Source: Lactarius indigo (lineage: Eukaryota > Basidiomycota > Agaricomycetes > Russulales > Russulaceae). From it: a stretch of DNA of 64,000 nucleotides. Location: NCBI GenBank assembly GCA_025766275.1, contig JAFKAC010000094.1:62001-126000 (forward strand), read 5' to 3'. Both the position numbers and the translations under genes were made by a program. The notes beneath the pieces were generated by a model. It made no database searches, had not been told where the DNA came from, and was given only the letters and a program-made list of their open reading frames with translations. Positions 42,955 to 54,124 of the stretch are shown piece after piece. Every line of letters begins with the position of its first letter. Position 1 is the stretch's first letter.

Positions 42955-45046
42955 TCACACTTCGTACGACGTTGCCCTGTACGACGTTTCCCTGTCACCA
43001 TCCAGTGGGTCGTCATCTGACGACGCCCCATCCACCAACGTCTCCTCATCCGAAATTTCCACTACCTCGTCCGTGTGAACATCTTCAAGCGACCTTGGGG
43101 CCCTTTCCTCCAGGTCTTGCAACGCCACTTCCTGTTGAGAGAGGGAGTCATTGGTGGGGGAGTCGTTGCTCCTCGTCTCCACCAAACCGAGAGGGATGAA
43201 GAGGTTTTCGCAAAACCGGTTGAGGCGGTGGGCGAGATCATGACCGAGACCCCCGAACGTCGCAAGGAGTTCAACCGGTAGTGAGTACAGGTCCACCGAG
43301 TCCATGATGCCGAGGTCGACAAACTCCTCGTGTATGCTGACGTAACTCAGGCCAATTGCCGGCTCGTATTCGTCCATGAGCAATAGCAGTTCCATCATCG
43401 TTGGAACCCTCAGTTCTACAAGGCAGTCAAGAAGGACCAAAATCCGCGAGGGCCGCGGACCACTTGTGGGTCGTAGCGTGCTGGGCCCTGCAACGCCTGA
43501 TGGCGTGTCACATGGGGGGTTACCGTCGACACCAGCGAGACGCGATGGACCTGGAGTGGATGTCGACGCAGCAGAGACTAGGTGCGTTGTGGAGTTCCCT
43601 GCTTCCGATGTTGGTGTGATATTGACTGAGACGTGCACCTCGGGCGTTGGACGAACGGTCCGAGCTTTTTTTGTCGATGGGTAGTCGTACCTATTCACAT
43701 TCGGGGGTGTATGTATCGTTGCTTTCCCAAGCGACTGGAAAGCTAGGTGAGTTTTTCGTCACGTTCGCTCATTTTCACGATGCTTACTATGTGTTTCGCC
43801 CACAGCGTCATCTCCTCATGGGTCAGCTCCTCGTGCCCCCCTTCGGTGTTCTCTCCTGACTTCTTGAGCAAGCAGTATGTCTTTTTACCTGGGCCGGAGT
43901 GTTTATTACAGCTGAGATGTTGCTGCAACTTGATGAGGCAGTCCAGCTGCCGTGCTGCATCTGGACTCGGTGCCGGGGGGATGTCGTCGTCGCGACAGCG
44001 TTTCTCCCTTCCCTTCCCCTTGGACCTCCGTGCCTTCGTGTGTGGGAGGTCTTGCTACAATCATGCAAAGGTCAGTCATATGCCCTTGTTACGCGCCATG
44101 CGACTCACCATATTTTTAATTTCCAGTGACACTGCACGCGTCCGCGCCGAACGTATCTTCCCTGTCAGCCGAGAAATTGCATCTGCCCAGTCGTACTCGC
44201 TTGCAAGGTCTGACCATCCGCCTCCCTCTCCAACGATTCGAAACACGATGCGCACCGTACTACGATGCCTTTCAAGGCGATAGAGCACTTCCTCGCGGAA
44301 ATCTGGCCACTTCGTGTCAGTCTGCGTGGTGAACGTATGTTTGATGTGGTCGTCGAGAACCTCAGTCTGGAATCGCCAGACTTCAAGCGGTCAACGAATA
44401 ACTCCCTGGCACAAGGTATGTAACGCTTACCTCCATAACTGACTTCTTTGTTGGGGTAGGTCTTGCCTGGCCGTGCGCTCATAGTTGACGACGGGGCGGC
44501 ACTGTTCACGCCCGCACCCCCATCTCTCCCGGTCCCTCCTGGATGCCCACGCGTAGGGACGTCTTGATCTGTAGGTCCATCAGCGACACGACCACGCTCC
44601 CTATGTGCAGGTGGGTCTTCATCACCAGTGGTCGCGCGTTGAGTGGCTAATGGATTCTCTGGGAACGGACCTGGCGCAAATCCTAGCGGAGGTGCCATGG
44701 GGTATTGGGCATAACCCCATGGTTGAAAGGGTGGATATGGCGGAGGGTAGGGTATCGCACCATATGGATGCGCGTAGGTCGGTGGTACATTCATAGCCAG
44801 ACCAGCCGAACTGTGCTGACCACCGAATACAGGGCCTGCCACCGGTGGCAGATGCTGGGGTGGCAGAGGCGGTAATGCAGGAGTTTGAGGTGGTACATGG
44901 CCCTCAGGTGGTGGCGGCGGCAGTGGCAGCAGTCCAGGCATTGCCGCAGGTGTGTCTGGTGCAGATGGCTGAGACAGGCGCAGAGTAACCTTGCGTACAC
45001 GGGGTCGCGACTGGCTGGCTGCTGGGGCTTCAGGAGGAGTGGGCAT
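42955..45046 (-). CDS. Uncharacterised four-exon basidiomycete protein
   Basis: Minus-strand exons 45046-44431, 44380-44109, 44054-43788 and 43734-42955 give about 644 residues. Introns are 50, 53-54 and 53 nt, with phases 1, 0 and 0. Residues 1-150 are Pro-rich (PLPPPPPEGHVPPQTPALPP, then Tyr/Pro repeats). After a Gly/Asp/Arg-rich linker comes KTYPNKEVSYG, and across intron 1 VWRFQTEVLDDHIKH and TKWPDFREEVLYRLE. Exon 2 continues into a helical region with GGWSDLASEYDWADAISRLT. Exon 3 is basic, then has LDCLIKLQQHLSCNKHSGPG followed by KKTYCLLKKSGE and LTHEEMTLWAKHI. Exon 4 begins with a Thr/Ser/Pro linker, followed by a helical part (LVLLDCLVELRVPTMMELLL) and an acidic tail. Such multi-copy proteins occur in polypore-type genomes, as far as I recall, with no known function. 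The start is the first ATG. It may ride with the adjacent transposon or merely neighbour it. Confidence 0.65.
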
Positions 45047-45059
45047 TGACGTCAAAGTA

Positions 45060-46340
45060 AGTTGACCCCTTTGGTGCCAACTCTCCGCTACGTACTTATA
45101 CTCTGAACTTTTTCAGGGTTCCCCTCTTCGCGTCACTGTTGAATCGTGGTCCACTTCTCGCCCTCACTACCTACCAGCGCCCCGTCCCAAACCCCAAATA
45201 TTGTCATTGCTAGCACCAACAACGGCAGCAATGGGCAATGTTGACTACGCAAGCGACGTGATGCGTGTATCGCAATACCTCAACGGCATGTCTTTCGGGT
45301 TCAGGTCTCATGTGGCCCACGCGTGTTCTTCCCTCTCGTTGACAACTAGCTTTGTATTGTAATATACATTCAATATGACTATTTTTCCTATCCCGTCGGA
45401 ACCAACTTATTAGCTGCGCAGACCGGTAGTCAGGGTGTAGTGCCTTGCTACACCAAGGGATAGTTTTTTTCGTTTCAAAACTGATAAGTGGAATATATAA
45501 ATTCATTGAATAATTACTGCGATTAATTTTTGTGGGAAAAAAATTCGGCATGGTCACCAAGGTGCCCATTTAAACCGCGCCTGTGTCTGTAAAGTGGTCG
45601 TAAGGGGCCAGGTGTTATGAAAACTGCTGTAAATGATTCGAACTTTAGCATACAAGTACAGTACGGTGCGGGTTTGTGAGAGTATGGTCGAATTGGAGGT
45701 GTGACGGAAATAGCCGACCAGCAGCAGCGTTTGTCTCGTCTCCCATCTACCGTACGACCACGTGTATCTTCTGACGTCCCAATCCACAACTGCCATAGGT
45801 ATGACCTAGTTAATGTTTCCCTCTAACTTAATAATATCGCCTTTTCAGGTATCACCATCATAACCCTGGCGGCCATGACTTTCATCTAGCGCTCCTGCCC
45901 CACCCACGACCTCCTTGAGATGCCACGCGTGAGCAACGAAGGCTGGGTGTCCTGGGAGATAGGCGTATCATTCACCTCCTTGTCTGTTGCATATGTTGGT
46001 TTTGAAGCGCCCCGGCTGCCGGCGTAGTCACGGAGAGCTCGGTGCGAAGTCTGCGGCACGCTCATGCGTTGCCTGGGGAAATGCAGGTGCGCGCTCTAGT
46101 GCCACCAAGTGCCAGTTTCTGACCTGTAATCCTCCTCCAGTGCCTCTCGCACTAAACAAAGACAGTCGCCTCCGCCTTACTGCAAGTGGCCAATTACTTC
46201 CCCACCTCATGCCTATGTTTACTCTACTTCTTGTCTCACCTGCGGACACCGGGACGCAGCTAAACACAAATCTCCATATAATATTACATTTTGTCGTGCT
46301 GAGGAAAATGAGCGCATCCCAGGGGACGAGGCTATGGCGT
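45060..46340. other. Intergenic, with one R3 copy
   Basis: No gene is supported. About 46050-46130 is the inverted partner of the R3 repeat at 11864-11930. An AT-rich stretch (about 45470-45560) precedes it. Minus-strand open frames around 45210-45790 show no family resemblance. Confidence 0.4.
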
Positions 46341-46349
46341 CATCATCGC

Positions 46350-48240
46350 GTAAGCTTTTCTGTCTCAAAATTTGATCTTTCCCACCAGGTGTTCTAGTCA
46401 GGTCTGGACATGGACGTCTCAGGCCTGCATTGTGATTGGGCTGTCTACGTTGATCGCGGCTAAAGTTTCTGGGGTTTTGTCGCCGTTGCTTTTTCAGTCC
46501 ATTTTCACTTCGGTGATTCACTCTCCCCGGCCTCCCTTCTCTGGTAGCGCCGTCGGAAGCCTTTCCTGCTGCGCGTGTTTACCAATTACCAATAATGCCA
46601 TTTCTACTGTATACATTCCTGGCTACCCCTCACAAGCTCACGGACTCATTCCCAGTGACAATCCTCCATGAGAATCTCCCATGTATATTTTGATTGAATC
46701 AATACAAAGGGTTTTCCTGATGAGCACGCACATTGGAACGCCCGTGCTCCACTCAGCTTCCTCATGTCATCGCACCGTCCTTGTCTCTCTTCTACAGAAT
46801 TGCACCCTAGAACTATAACTCGTCCAGGCGCCTCCACTTCTCTTTGGACCTGCATCGCCAAGTGTTCCATCATCTGATTGGAGACGACGGCACTGGTCCC
46901 TGTTCTGATACACTTATCTCATCGCTGGGGTCTGACATACCCATGTAGCGAGCATAGGTCCTACCTTGCCTGCCGCAGTGGAGAAAAGGCCGGCACGTAG
47001 CAAGATGAGACCGACAAATTTCCCCGAGGAGATGTTTCTCTTCGCCTGCGGATCTCTCAACACCAAATTCCCGCATTCGGTGTGTGCACACGATTGAGTC
47101 GTTTCTGGCTTTTACGTATGGCTATGGCATCATGGAAACATCATGTGCAAGGTTCGTGTGGAATAATTGCATCGAGGTGGGCACGAGGCAGTGTGGTGAA
47201 GAGGTTGATGCCGAGATGTTGCTGCAGATAATGATGTCCGTCTGCAGCCTGAGCTTGATTGATCTCTGAATGCAACACGGGGGTATACACGGTTGGATTT
47301 TACCAAAGGAAGAGTAGATCCCTCTCGCTAAACGAGTCTTGCACGAGCGACATGACACCGATCTTGTGCCGGCGATGCCGATGCCACGCTGAAGCCAAGC
47401 CCACCCTCCATGATGTGCACAGTCCGATCAATCCTACAGCGCTATGGAACCAGATATTGGGCCAAAAGACACCTTCACATCAAATGCCATCAACAATTAA
47501 GGTATTGTGGGCACGCGATGTTCGTTCGTGCATTCGAAAGCACCGTGATCCGGATAACTAGCTATACTTGTCAGGACGAAGCAACATAGATGGCCCTTCA
47601 GCGCTTCAGCCGCTCAAGTTCATTACGGTATACAGTAGTAAAGTACCCGAGTCGGAGTCGCAATTACCCCTCGTCTTAGCCCCCATCTGCCAATCACTGG
47701 TACACTTCCATGCTAGTCGGCCTTGCGTACCATGATCATTACGCCCACGCTCGCTCTTCAATCACAGCTCGATCTACCATACACCTTCTTAATCACTACT
47801 GTATTCTAGAATCATTGACGCAATATTGGCGGTTTTGCCCTGTACTATTCTTCTTCGTGTGCTTGATGGCACTTATTTGACGTCACCTGAGTCAGCCATA
47901 ACGCACGTGATGCCGTATATGGCACAATTCAACGTCCTCCATGTGCCAGTGTGCACACGTTTCGAAAACGTTGCTCATTGAAACGCCAACGCCACCTCTA
48001 CATTAGAGAACCACTCTGACTTCTTGTGAAAGGAGGTCTGCTCGACTCTGCCGTATTGTTTTGCGGAGGATGGGGGCACTGTGAAGTTCAATGCGAGCGC
48101 TTATCCTCACGGAAAAGCTTCCAATCACTACAGTACCGGAGTTCACTGATTGACAGGTTGATACGTTGATGGACGATACAGCTTCGGATGCAGACGAATT
48201 ATACCTAATCCGTTGATGGCTGGAGGTGTAGGTGATAGCG
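46350..48240 (+). repeat. Upstream region of copy H, duplicated unit
   Basis: About 46350-46670 aligns with 60075-60400 (ACCAGGTGTTCTAGTCAGGT / ACTAGGTGTTCCAGACAGGT; CGGCCTCCCTTCTCTGGTAG / CAGCCTCCCTTCTCTGGTAG). About 47000-48300 aligns with 52750-54060 and 60700-61800. Shared words include GATGTTTCTC, CCGCATTCGGTRTRTGC, AATGATGTCCGTCTGCAG, TACAGCGCTATGGAACCAGAT, CGATTTACC and CTTATTTGRC. It carries no conserved gene and is the upstream region copied with the KQLSPDS subgroup. Confidence 0.65.
47957..47971 (+). promoter_or_regulatory. 15-bp palindrome, DUF6535 upstream element
   Basis: ACGTTTCGAAAACGT: arms ACGTTT/AAACGT are perfectly inverted, 367 nt before the ATG at 48324. The following GCTCATTGAAACGCCAA is also conserved in the sister units. 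Confidence 0.55.
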
Positions 48241-48247
48241 TTCGTGC

Positions 48248-48253
48248 TATAAA
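48248..48253 (+). promoter_or_regulatory. TATA box of copy H
   Basis: TATAAA in GTGCTATAAATTACC, starting 76 nt before the ATG. The sequence between TATA and ATG (CGTGTGGTCG, GCAGTAGC, ATTGACC) is shared with the unit at 54125. Confidence 0.65.
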
Positions 48254-48323
48254 TTACCTTCGACGTGTGGTCGAGTGGTCTTCCCTCTGCAGTAGCTCTC
48301 GTCACATCCATTGACCATCAGAG

Positions 48324-50568
48324 ATGGCCTCACCCAGCGCTCATGTGAAAATCGATGTTCAAACTCACCCTGATACTGAGCCTCAGCCTGAAACTTCTCC
48401 AGGCGTTCAGCTGACTCATCCCGCAGATCTTAAGACTGAAGATACTACCAACCACCCCGGGGATTCTCCCACACAGCAACCTGCGGACAAGGATTACCGT
48501 GACAAACCAGGAGACAAAGACGCTCAGCGAGGTAAGCTGGTTGCTGTTTCACAAGCTGTATTCTCATCCACGATCTGCGTACTCGTGCGTACTAGCTGAG
48601 AACTACGAGAACTACGGAGACTCCTCTGGAAGGTTGTGGATGATGTACCTCAATGAGGCCGAGAAAGAGGATAAAGAAATAACCGAGAATTGGAAGGTGG
48701 ATACAGAGGGAATCCTCGTGTTTGTGAGTACTCATCAAGTCCCTCTTCTGCGCTTACACCATCTAATATACAATTTAAAGACTGGTCTGTTCTCGGCCAC
48801 CGTTGCGTCCTTCATTATAGAAAGCTACAAGCAGCTATCTCCCGACTCTGGTGGTACGACCAATGAGCTCCTTACTCAAATATCTCAACAACTTGCCAAC
48901 ACTTCCAACGGAATACCTCTCGCAAGCGTGGCGGCGCAGAGTGGCCAGCCATTTAGGCCAACAGCTTCCGCCGTCAGGGTCAACGTGATGTGGTTCCTCA
49001 GTTTGGTCCTCAGCTTGACTTGCGCCCTCTCGGCGACATTGATGCAACAATGGGCCCGACGATATCTGCAACTCGCGCAGCACCGCGGTGCACCTCACAA
49101 GCGCGCTCGTATGCGGGCATATATCTTCTATGGCATAAAAGGATTCAAAATGACCCGAGCCATCGAGGCAATGCCCGCGCTCCTGCACCTATCGGTCTTC
49201 CTCTTCTTCGCCGGTCTCGTCGACTTTCTTATCCCGATCAACACGACCGTCGCATACTTCACTCTCGGCTGGATCGCTCTGTTTGCTCTTGCGTACGCGA
49301 TTCTGACGATCTTACCCAACCTCCCCCTCAATTGCCCATATCGCACGCCACTTTCCGGAATCACATGGCGTTTATCCCAGTTTTCCGTGCTGGGAACCTT
49401 CCTGGCCATCCTCGGTATTGAGGGATCATTTCACGGACTTTTGTTGTCCCTATGGCAATGGGTTCGTGGGCAGGTGACGGAGACTTCTGGTCCCACCAAG
49501 TGGAGGACCACACTCGAGGAGCAACTCTCTATGCGTCGTAAATGGCTCAAGGACGGTTTGCGGAAAAGTGTCGAACTCAGTGCTACCGACGCACCACCAG
49601 CTGTGGACAAAGAGGCACTTGAATGGACACTTGAAGCTCTCGATGAAGACAAAGAGATTGAAGACTTTGCCGAACGCGTACCAGGATTCTTCGACTCCAA
49701 AGCCGTCCCGGATCCGACGTCGGCAATCCTTCCCCTAATGACTAACCAGTCCGACTCAACGACCGTGACCGAACCCATCCTCGGATCGCGTCTCCGCGAT
49801 CTCCTCAAGACGTGTATACCAGGCACCTCGCCCCTGACCGAAGAAAAGCGCAAGAACCGTCTGCGGGTGTGTCTAAAGTGCCTGTGGTCTTGCGGAAGGG
49901 CGTACAATCAGCTAGAGAAGTCTCAACCATTATCTTCCTACGTCCGGATTGTTTTCGCCGATCCCGAGACGACCCATCGAATCCAGGCGGAAGATGACCT
50001 CGCTGTGCGCGTCATAGGACGTTGCTTCGGGGCGTTGGTCGCAAAGAAGCTCTCAGCCGATATCAACTGGAATAATACCCAGGGTGTTCGAGTCAAAGAG
50101 GGGGAACTTGCGTGCCTATCGGCTATTCTTGGTATCGACAGCCGCGAGGTGATGTTTTTGCTTGGCCAACCTGGCGCTATCGAACTTGCGAGCATTGTTT
50201 CCCTCATATCGGCCGACTTACTGGTTGGGGACACGATGCCGCCGGATGTCTTGGAAGTGTTCAAAGAGACGCTCAGCTTCCTCTCTGAGCCTCTTCTGAG
50301 TCCTCTCGCTAAGGGTCAAGCCAACCTGCCGCAACCTCAAGTCGAACATTTCCACAAGATATATTCCGAGGCTCCCAACTGGCTCAAAGACGAGCTGAAG
50401 CAGATATTGGACAGGGTGCCGACGATGGTCGTAACTTTTCCCGAACCACAACCCTCACAGGAGTCATGGACTAATATTTCTCATGTCTCGCAGCAGTTGC
50501 GCGAGAACCCTGTGCGGACTGAAGGAGCACCAGACAGCGGTATTGGCGATGGCTTAGTTTGGACGTAA
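48324..50568 (+). CDS. DUF6535-like multi-pass membrane protein (copy H)
   Basis: Exons 48324-48531, 48596-48723 and 48781-50568 give about 707 residues, the longest copy. Exon 1 (69 codons) is polar and Pro/Thr/Asp-rich: MASPSAHVKIDVQTHPDTEP. Exon 2 is 9 nt longer than usual because GAGAACTAC is tandemly duplicated (AENYENYGDSS), and ends EGILVF. Exon 3 opens TGLFSATVASFIIESYKQLS. Hydrophobic segments: VNVMWFLSLVLSLTCALSAT; LLHLSVFLFFAGLVDFLIP; LGWIALFALAYAILTILPN; and one near FSVLGTFLAILGIEG. Motifs MQQWARRYLQ, HKRARMRAYIF and NCPYRTP lie between. The C-terminal part has GSRLRDLLKTCIPGTSPLTE and ends with a Ser/Gly-rich tail. Intron 2 (57 nt) is stop-free and in frame. No defect is visible. 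Upstream it has the palindrome and TATA box. Function unknown. Confidence 0.85.
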
Positions 50569-50939
50569 GTGAGGCAGGTTTCCTTCGGGCCATCATGTTC
50601 CATGAGCGGCTACACTACAGCTTGAGCGTCATACCTTGTAATTTACCATACACGTTATCGAGGTTGATATGTTGATAGACCATTTCACTTCGTCTATCCC
50701 ACTTCCATACCCGTTGCAACGCTGTGGGTAGACGTATGGTTTGTTGCGTCAGATAATTCATCAAGAGTTGGCCCACGGTCGCGTAGGTAGACGGTGGACA
50801 ATACGATTCCACCATAATATAACAGACCAACTTGAAGGAAGCGCAGCAAGCGCTTGTATTCCAGTCACAGATGTTCATACAAACACTTGAAAACAAAAAG
50901 AAAACTCCGCGAATCATAATTATTACTGTATCGTGTCTT

Positions 50940-51378
50940 TTCCTTCAGCTCCCGGATTAAAACCGACGAGAATCGTGACAAGCTCGTATACCTACCGACA
51001 GGGTCTTCCCTTTGCTCCTGCTCTCGCACTTCGGCGATCTGCTTTCCATTTCGTTTGGAGACACCGTACAGACGCCTGACCATCGCTGCTCCATGGGCCA
51101 TGGCCCACTGTGCTGCTGCGTACCACCCTTTTGGAACGTTGATGCCAAACCCGGCCACGAAACACAACAGCACTGAAAGCGAGCAGGATTGGGAAAGCTT
51201 TCCATGTGGCAGTGCTCCCGTTCTTGTCCACTACTTCCTGGATCACATTCGCGCTTGTGACCAAGAGGAAGGCAAGCAGGTTATATGTACCATATAGCTT
51301 ACTCGAAATGAGGCGAGAGACCACCTGTGAGGTAGAGTAGCGTGAACTTCGAGGCGGACCTATTACAGCTGGTTCCAT
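50940..51378 (-). pseudogene. Fragment of a small membrane-protein gene (P2), frameshifted
   Basis: On the minus strand, from the ATG at 51378, MEPAVIGPPRSSRYSTSQVV runs into YGTYNLLAFLLVTSANVIQE and TWKAFPILLAFS, with two hydrophobic segments. The homology to P1 (35744-35418) then moves to a second frame (LLCFVAGFGINVPKGWYAAA) and to a third (VCTVSPNEMESRSPKCESRS), so at least two frameshifts are present. It lies tail-to-tail with copy H and head-to-head with the Cys/His gene at 51591, a position repeated in the other units. Family not recognised. Confidence 0.5.
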
Positions 51379-51590
51379 AACGATTGACCCGTGGTGACCG
51401 TTTTTGGACGTAGGCGAGGTTTGAATGGGTAACTCCGCCACTGAGACGGCACAGCTCTCGCCTTACTTACCACTGTCTAGCAGCTCCGAAGGAGTTCTGG
51501 TGCTATGGTCATTAACTCAGTTCCCTAACAACTCCGCACCCTTTTCCATATGAAGTGGCGTCCGACGTTGGACTCAGTCTAGCTGCACAA

Positions 51591-52316
51591 ATGCCCTCTC
51601 ACTCCCGTAAAGCCCCCACCCTCAAACCCCCGAAACCAGCGTTACCGCCCACACCAGAGGCGCTACACGCCCTCGTCTCCAAAATACCCACAAAGACGCT
51701 GCACGCATACGTGCTCGCGCATCTCCCCACCGCGCCACCAGCTACGCTCGCAGCCCTCGCATCCTTCTTTGCATCACTCAGGCCGCCGCCGCTCATCTAC
51801 TGCGTCCGTTGCCATTCCAACTACATAGAAGTAGAGAACGACAACCGGTCGTGCCAGGTCCCGCACGACGAAAGCAGCGGCGAAATCGAGTGGGTCAGTT
51901 CTATAGGCCGCAACGACAGCGAGTACGAGATGCGTTTCAGCTGCTGTGGCAAGATCGTCGACGGCGAAGGCGACATGGGCCCACCCGACGGCTGGTGCTA
52001 CGAGGGAATGCACACGGTAAGCTCCATCACGAACCTCCTTCCTGCTACGTGATGCTGACTTGACTCGCCACAGACGGATGTGAAGCGTGCGCGCTTCCGT
52101 GCAGACTCGACGTTCAGCGACGACATGCTCGACTCCTGCTCCGAAGTCGATTGTCGGCTTCCGGATCCGCGCCCTCGCGTGGACTCGAGCACAGGCAACG
52201 TGCGCGTCAAGTGCGCACGCGCGCCACTAAACCTGCCAGTGGCGCCGACAGTGACGACGACGACAACAAAAACAATGCGAAGTGCACAGAGGATAGCGGC
52301 ATCGTGGAGATCGTAA
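51591..52316 (+). pseudogene. Cys/His-rich protein gene, copy 2, frameshifted
   Basis: Exon 1 (51591-52016) and exon 2 (from 52074) match the genes at 30803 and 57791. The Cys/His cluster is kept (CVRCHSNYIEVENDN, SCQVPHD, SCCGK, GWCYEGMHT), but the first exon starts at an internal Met because the original N-terminus upstream (51480-51590) is broken by stop codons. In exon 2 the frame shifts near 52230: the acidic run DSDDDDN and the GQKAKGPRRTKAVARK tail are in another frame (to 52434). The current frame ends at 52316, about 222 residues. The KRRKL-type end (about 52495) is also displaced. Probably non-functional, though the zinc domain itself is intact. Confidence 0.65.
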
Positions 52317-52749
52317 ACAGTGTTGGCGCAATAGGGCAGAAAGCCAAGGGCCCGCGCAGGACCAAGGCTGTTGCAAGAAAGGTCACCGCGTGGACGCTCG
52401 CTCGGGCCCACGTGAGCAATTAGATACCTCGCGGCGCAAGCAACGCGGAGAGCAGCAGGTAGGCAACGTCAGCGCTCCTGCTGAGGGAAGGGTACACAAG
52501 CGGCGAAAGCTCACTGGTGCTGCGTGAAGTATTGTTCGGACCTAGCTCACTATATGCCTGATCTCAAGCCTGATCTGGAGTTAAGACCCCCCAAAGCTTA
52601 GACACTCCAGATTCCTTGCACAGTTATTCTTCAATCATACCAAAATTAGATGTGCGCTATCTAGTACCACGTTCTCCAGCTGTTTTTGAAATAAATTTGT
52701 TCTGTCGCAAAATATGAGAATTGGGTGGCTTGCTAAGTTACCCTTGTCA

Positions 52750-54060
52750 ACCGCGAGGCTACTCTTTCCCTCGGGGATGTTTCTCTACGAGCGCGGACAC
52801 CTCGACACCAAATTTCCGCATTCGGTGTGTGCACATGCCAGTGATCGAGTTGTCTCTGACTTTTACGTATGGGTATGGCACCATATAGAGGCGTCGTGTG
52901 CAAAGTTCACGTGGAAGTACGTATGTATGATGATTGCATCGAGGAGGGCACGAGGTGGTGGGGTAAAGAGGTTGATGATGTTGCTGCAGATAACAATGTC
53001 TGCATGCAGCTGGGTGGTTCCTAAAATGCGACACTTCAATCTTGTGCCAGCGATGCCGGCACCACGCTGAAGCCGATCGATCATACAGCGCTATGGAACC
53101 AGATGTTAGAGTCCAGAAGCCACTTTCGCATCGATAGCGACAAAAGGTAAGGTACTGTAATAGAGGCACCCGATGTTCCGTCGTACATTCGAAAGCACTG
53201 TGATCCGAAGAATCAGCTACTTATACTTGCCAGTAAAAGGTGATATGGACGACTAATAAAATATATTTTATGGATTTGAATGAGCGCGAGGGTAAAAAGC
53301 CAGGGATGAGCGTCCTAGATGAAAACGCGTGCCCCTATCAATCGTTGTTTGCATACTATTTACAACATATTCGTAATCAATCTTTATGTGAGATTCCGCC
53401 CCGAAATTTACCGCCATGAAACTCAGCCGGCTGATATCGACTGGATCTCAACAACGTTCGCCACGGTATACAGTAGTATCCGATTCGGAGAGTCGCAGTC
53501 ACGGTTGGCCCTTGTCTCCCAATCACTGGCACATGAATCACACTTCCATGCCAGTCGGCCTTGCATCGTTACGCCCACACTCGCTCCTCAGTACTCAGTC
53601 ACAGCTCGATTTACCATATGCTGTCCTTATCAGTACTGTATTCCGGAATCATTGACGGTGTTGCCCCGTATTCTTCTTCGACTCAAGCTGTGGAAATTGA
53701 TGTCACTTATTTGGCATCGCTGACTCGGCCACAATGCTGTATATGGCAGTCCTCCGTCTACTTTTACGTGCACGTTTCGAACACGTTGCCCATTGGAATG
53801 CCAAATCTACCTCCATATTAGAGAGCCACTCTTATTTCTTATACAAGGAGCTCTGCCGATGAATGCCGTATTGTTTTGTGGGCATTTTGACACTCAATGA
53901 GAGCGATTCAAGTTACAGTGTCCTCGCGCAGAAGCTTCCTATCACTATCGGTACCAGAGTTCCTTGATTGACAGGTTGATGGATGATACAGCCCTGGATG
54001 CAGACGAATGATACCTAATATGCCGACGGCTGGAGGTGCGTTCTTGTTATATATTACTCT
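52750..54060 (+). repeat. Upstream region of copy I, duplicated unit
   Basis: It starts inside the repeat (GGGGATGTTTCTCTACGAGC, compare 47027) and aligns with 47020-48290 to the TATA box. Its left end joins the 3' flank of the Cys/His gene, which at 58740-58935 is followed by different DNA, so about 52735-52750 is a junction. The segment has no conserved gene. Confidence 0.6.
53772..53786 (+). promoter_or_regulatory. 15-bp palindrome, DUF6535 upstream element (one arm changed)
   Basis: ACGTTTCGAACACGT, 353 nt before the ATG of the pseudogene at 54125. One base breaks the symmetry (AAC to CAC), fitting loss of constraint in front of a dead gene. TATATA at 54048-54053 starts 77 nt before that ATG. 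Confidence 0.5.
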
Positions 54061-54124
54061 CGTCGTGTGGTCGTGGTGGCGCTCCCTCCGCAGTAGCCCT
54101 CATCATATTCATTGACCCTCAGAA

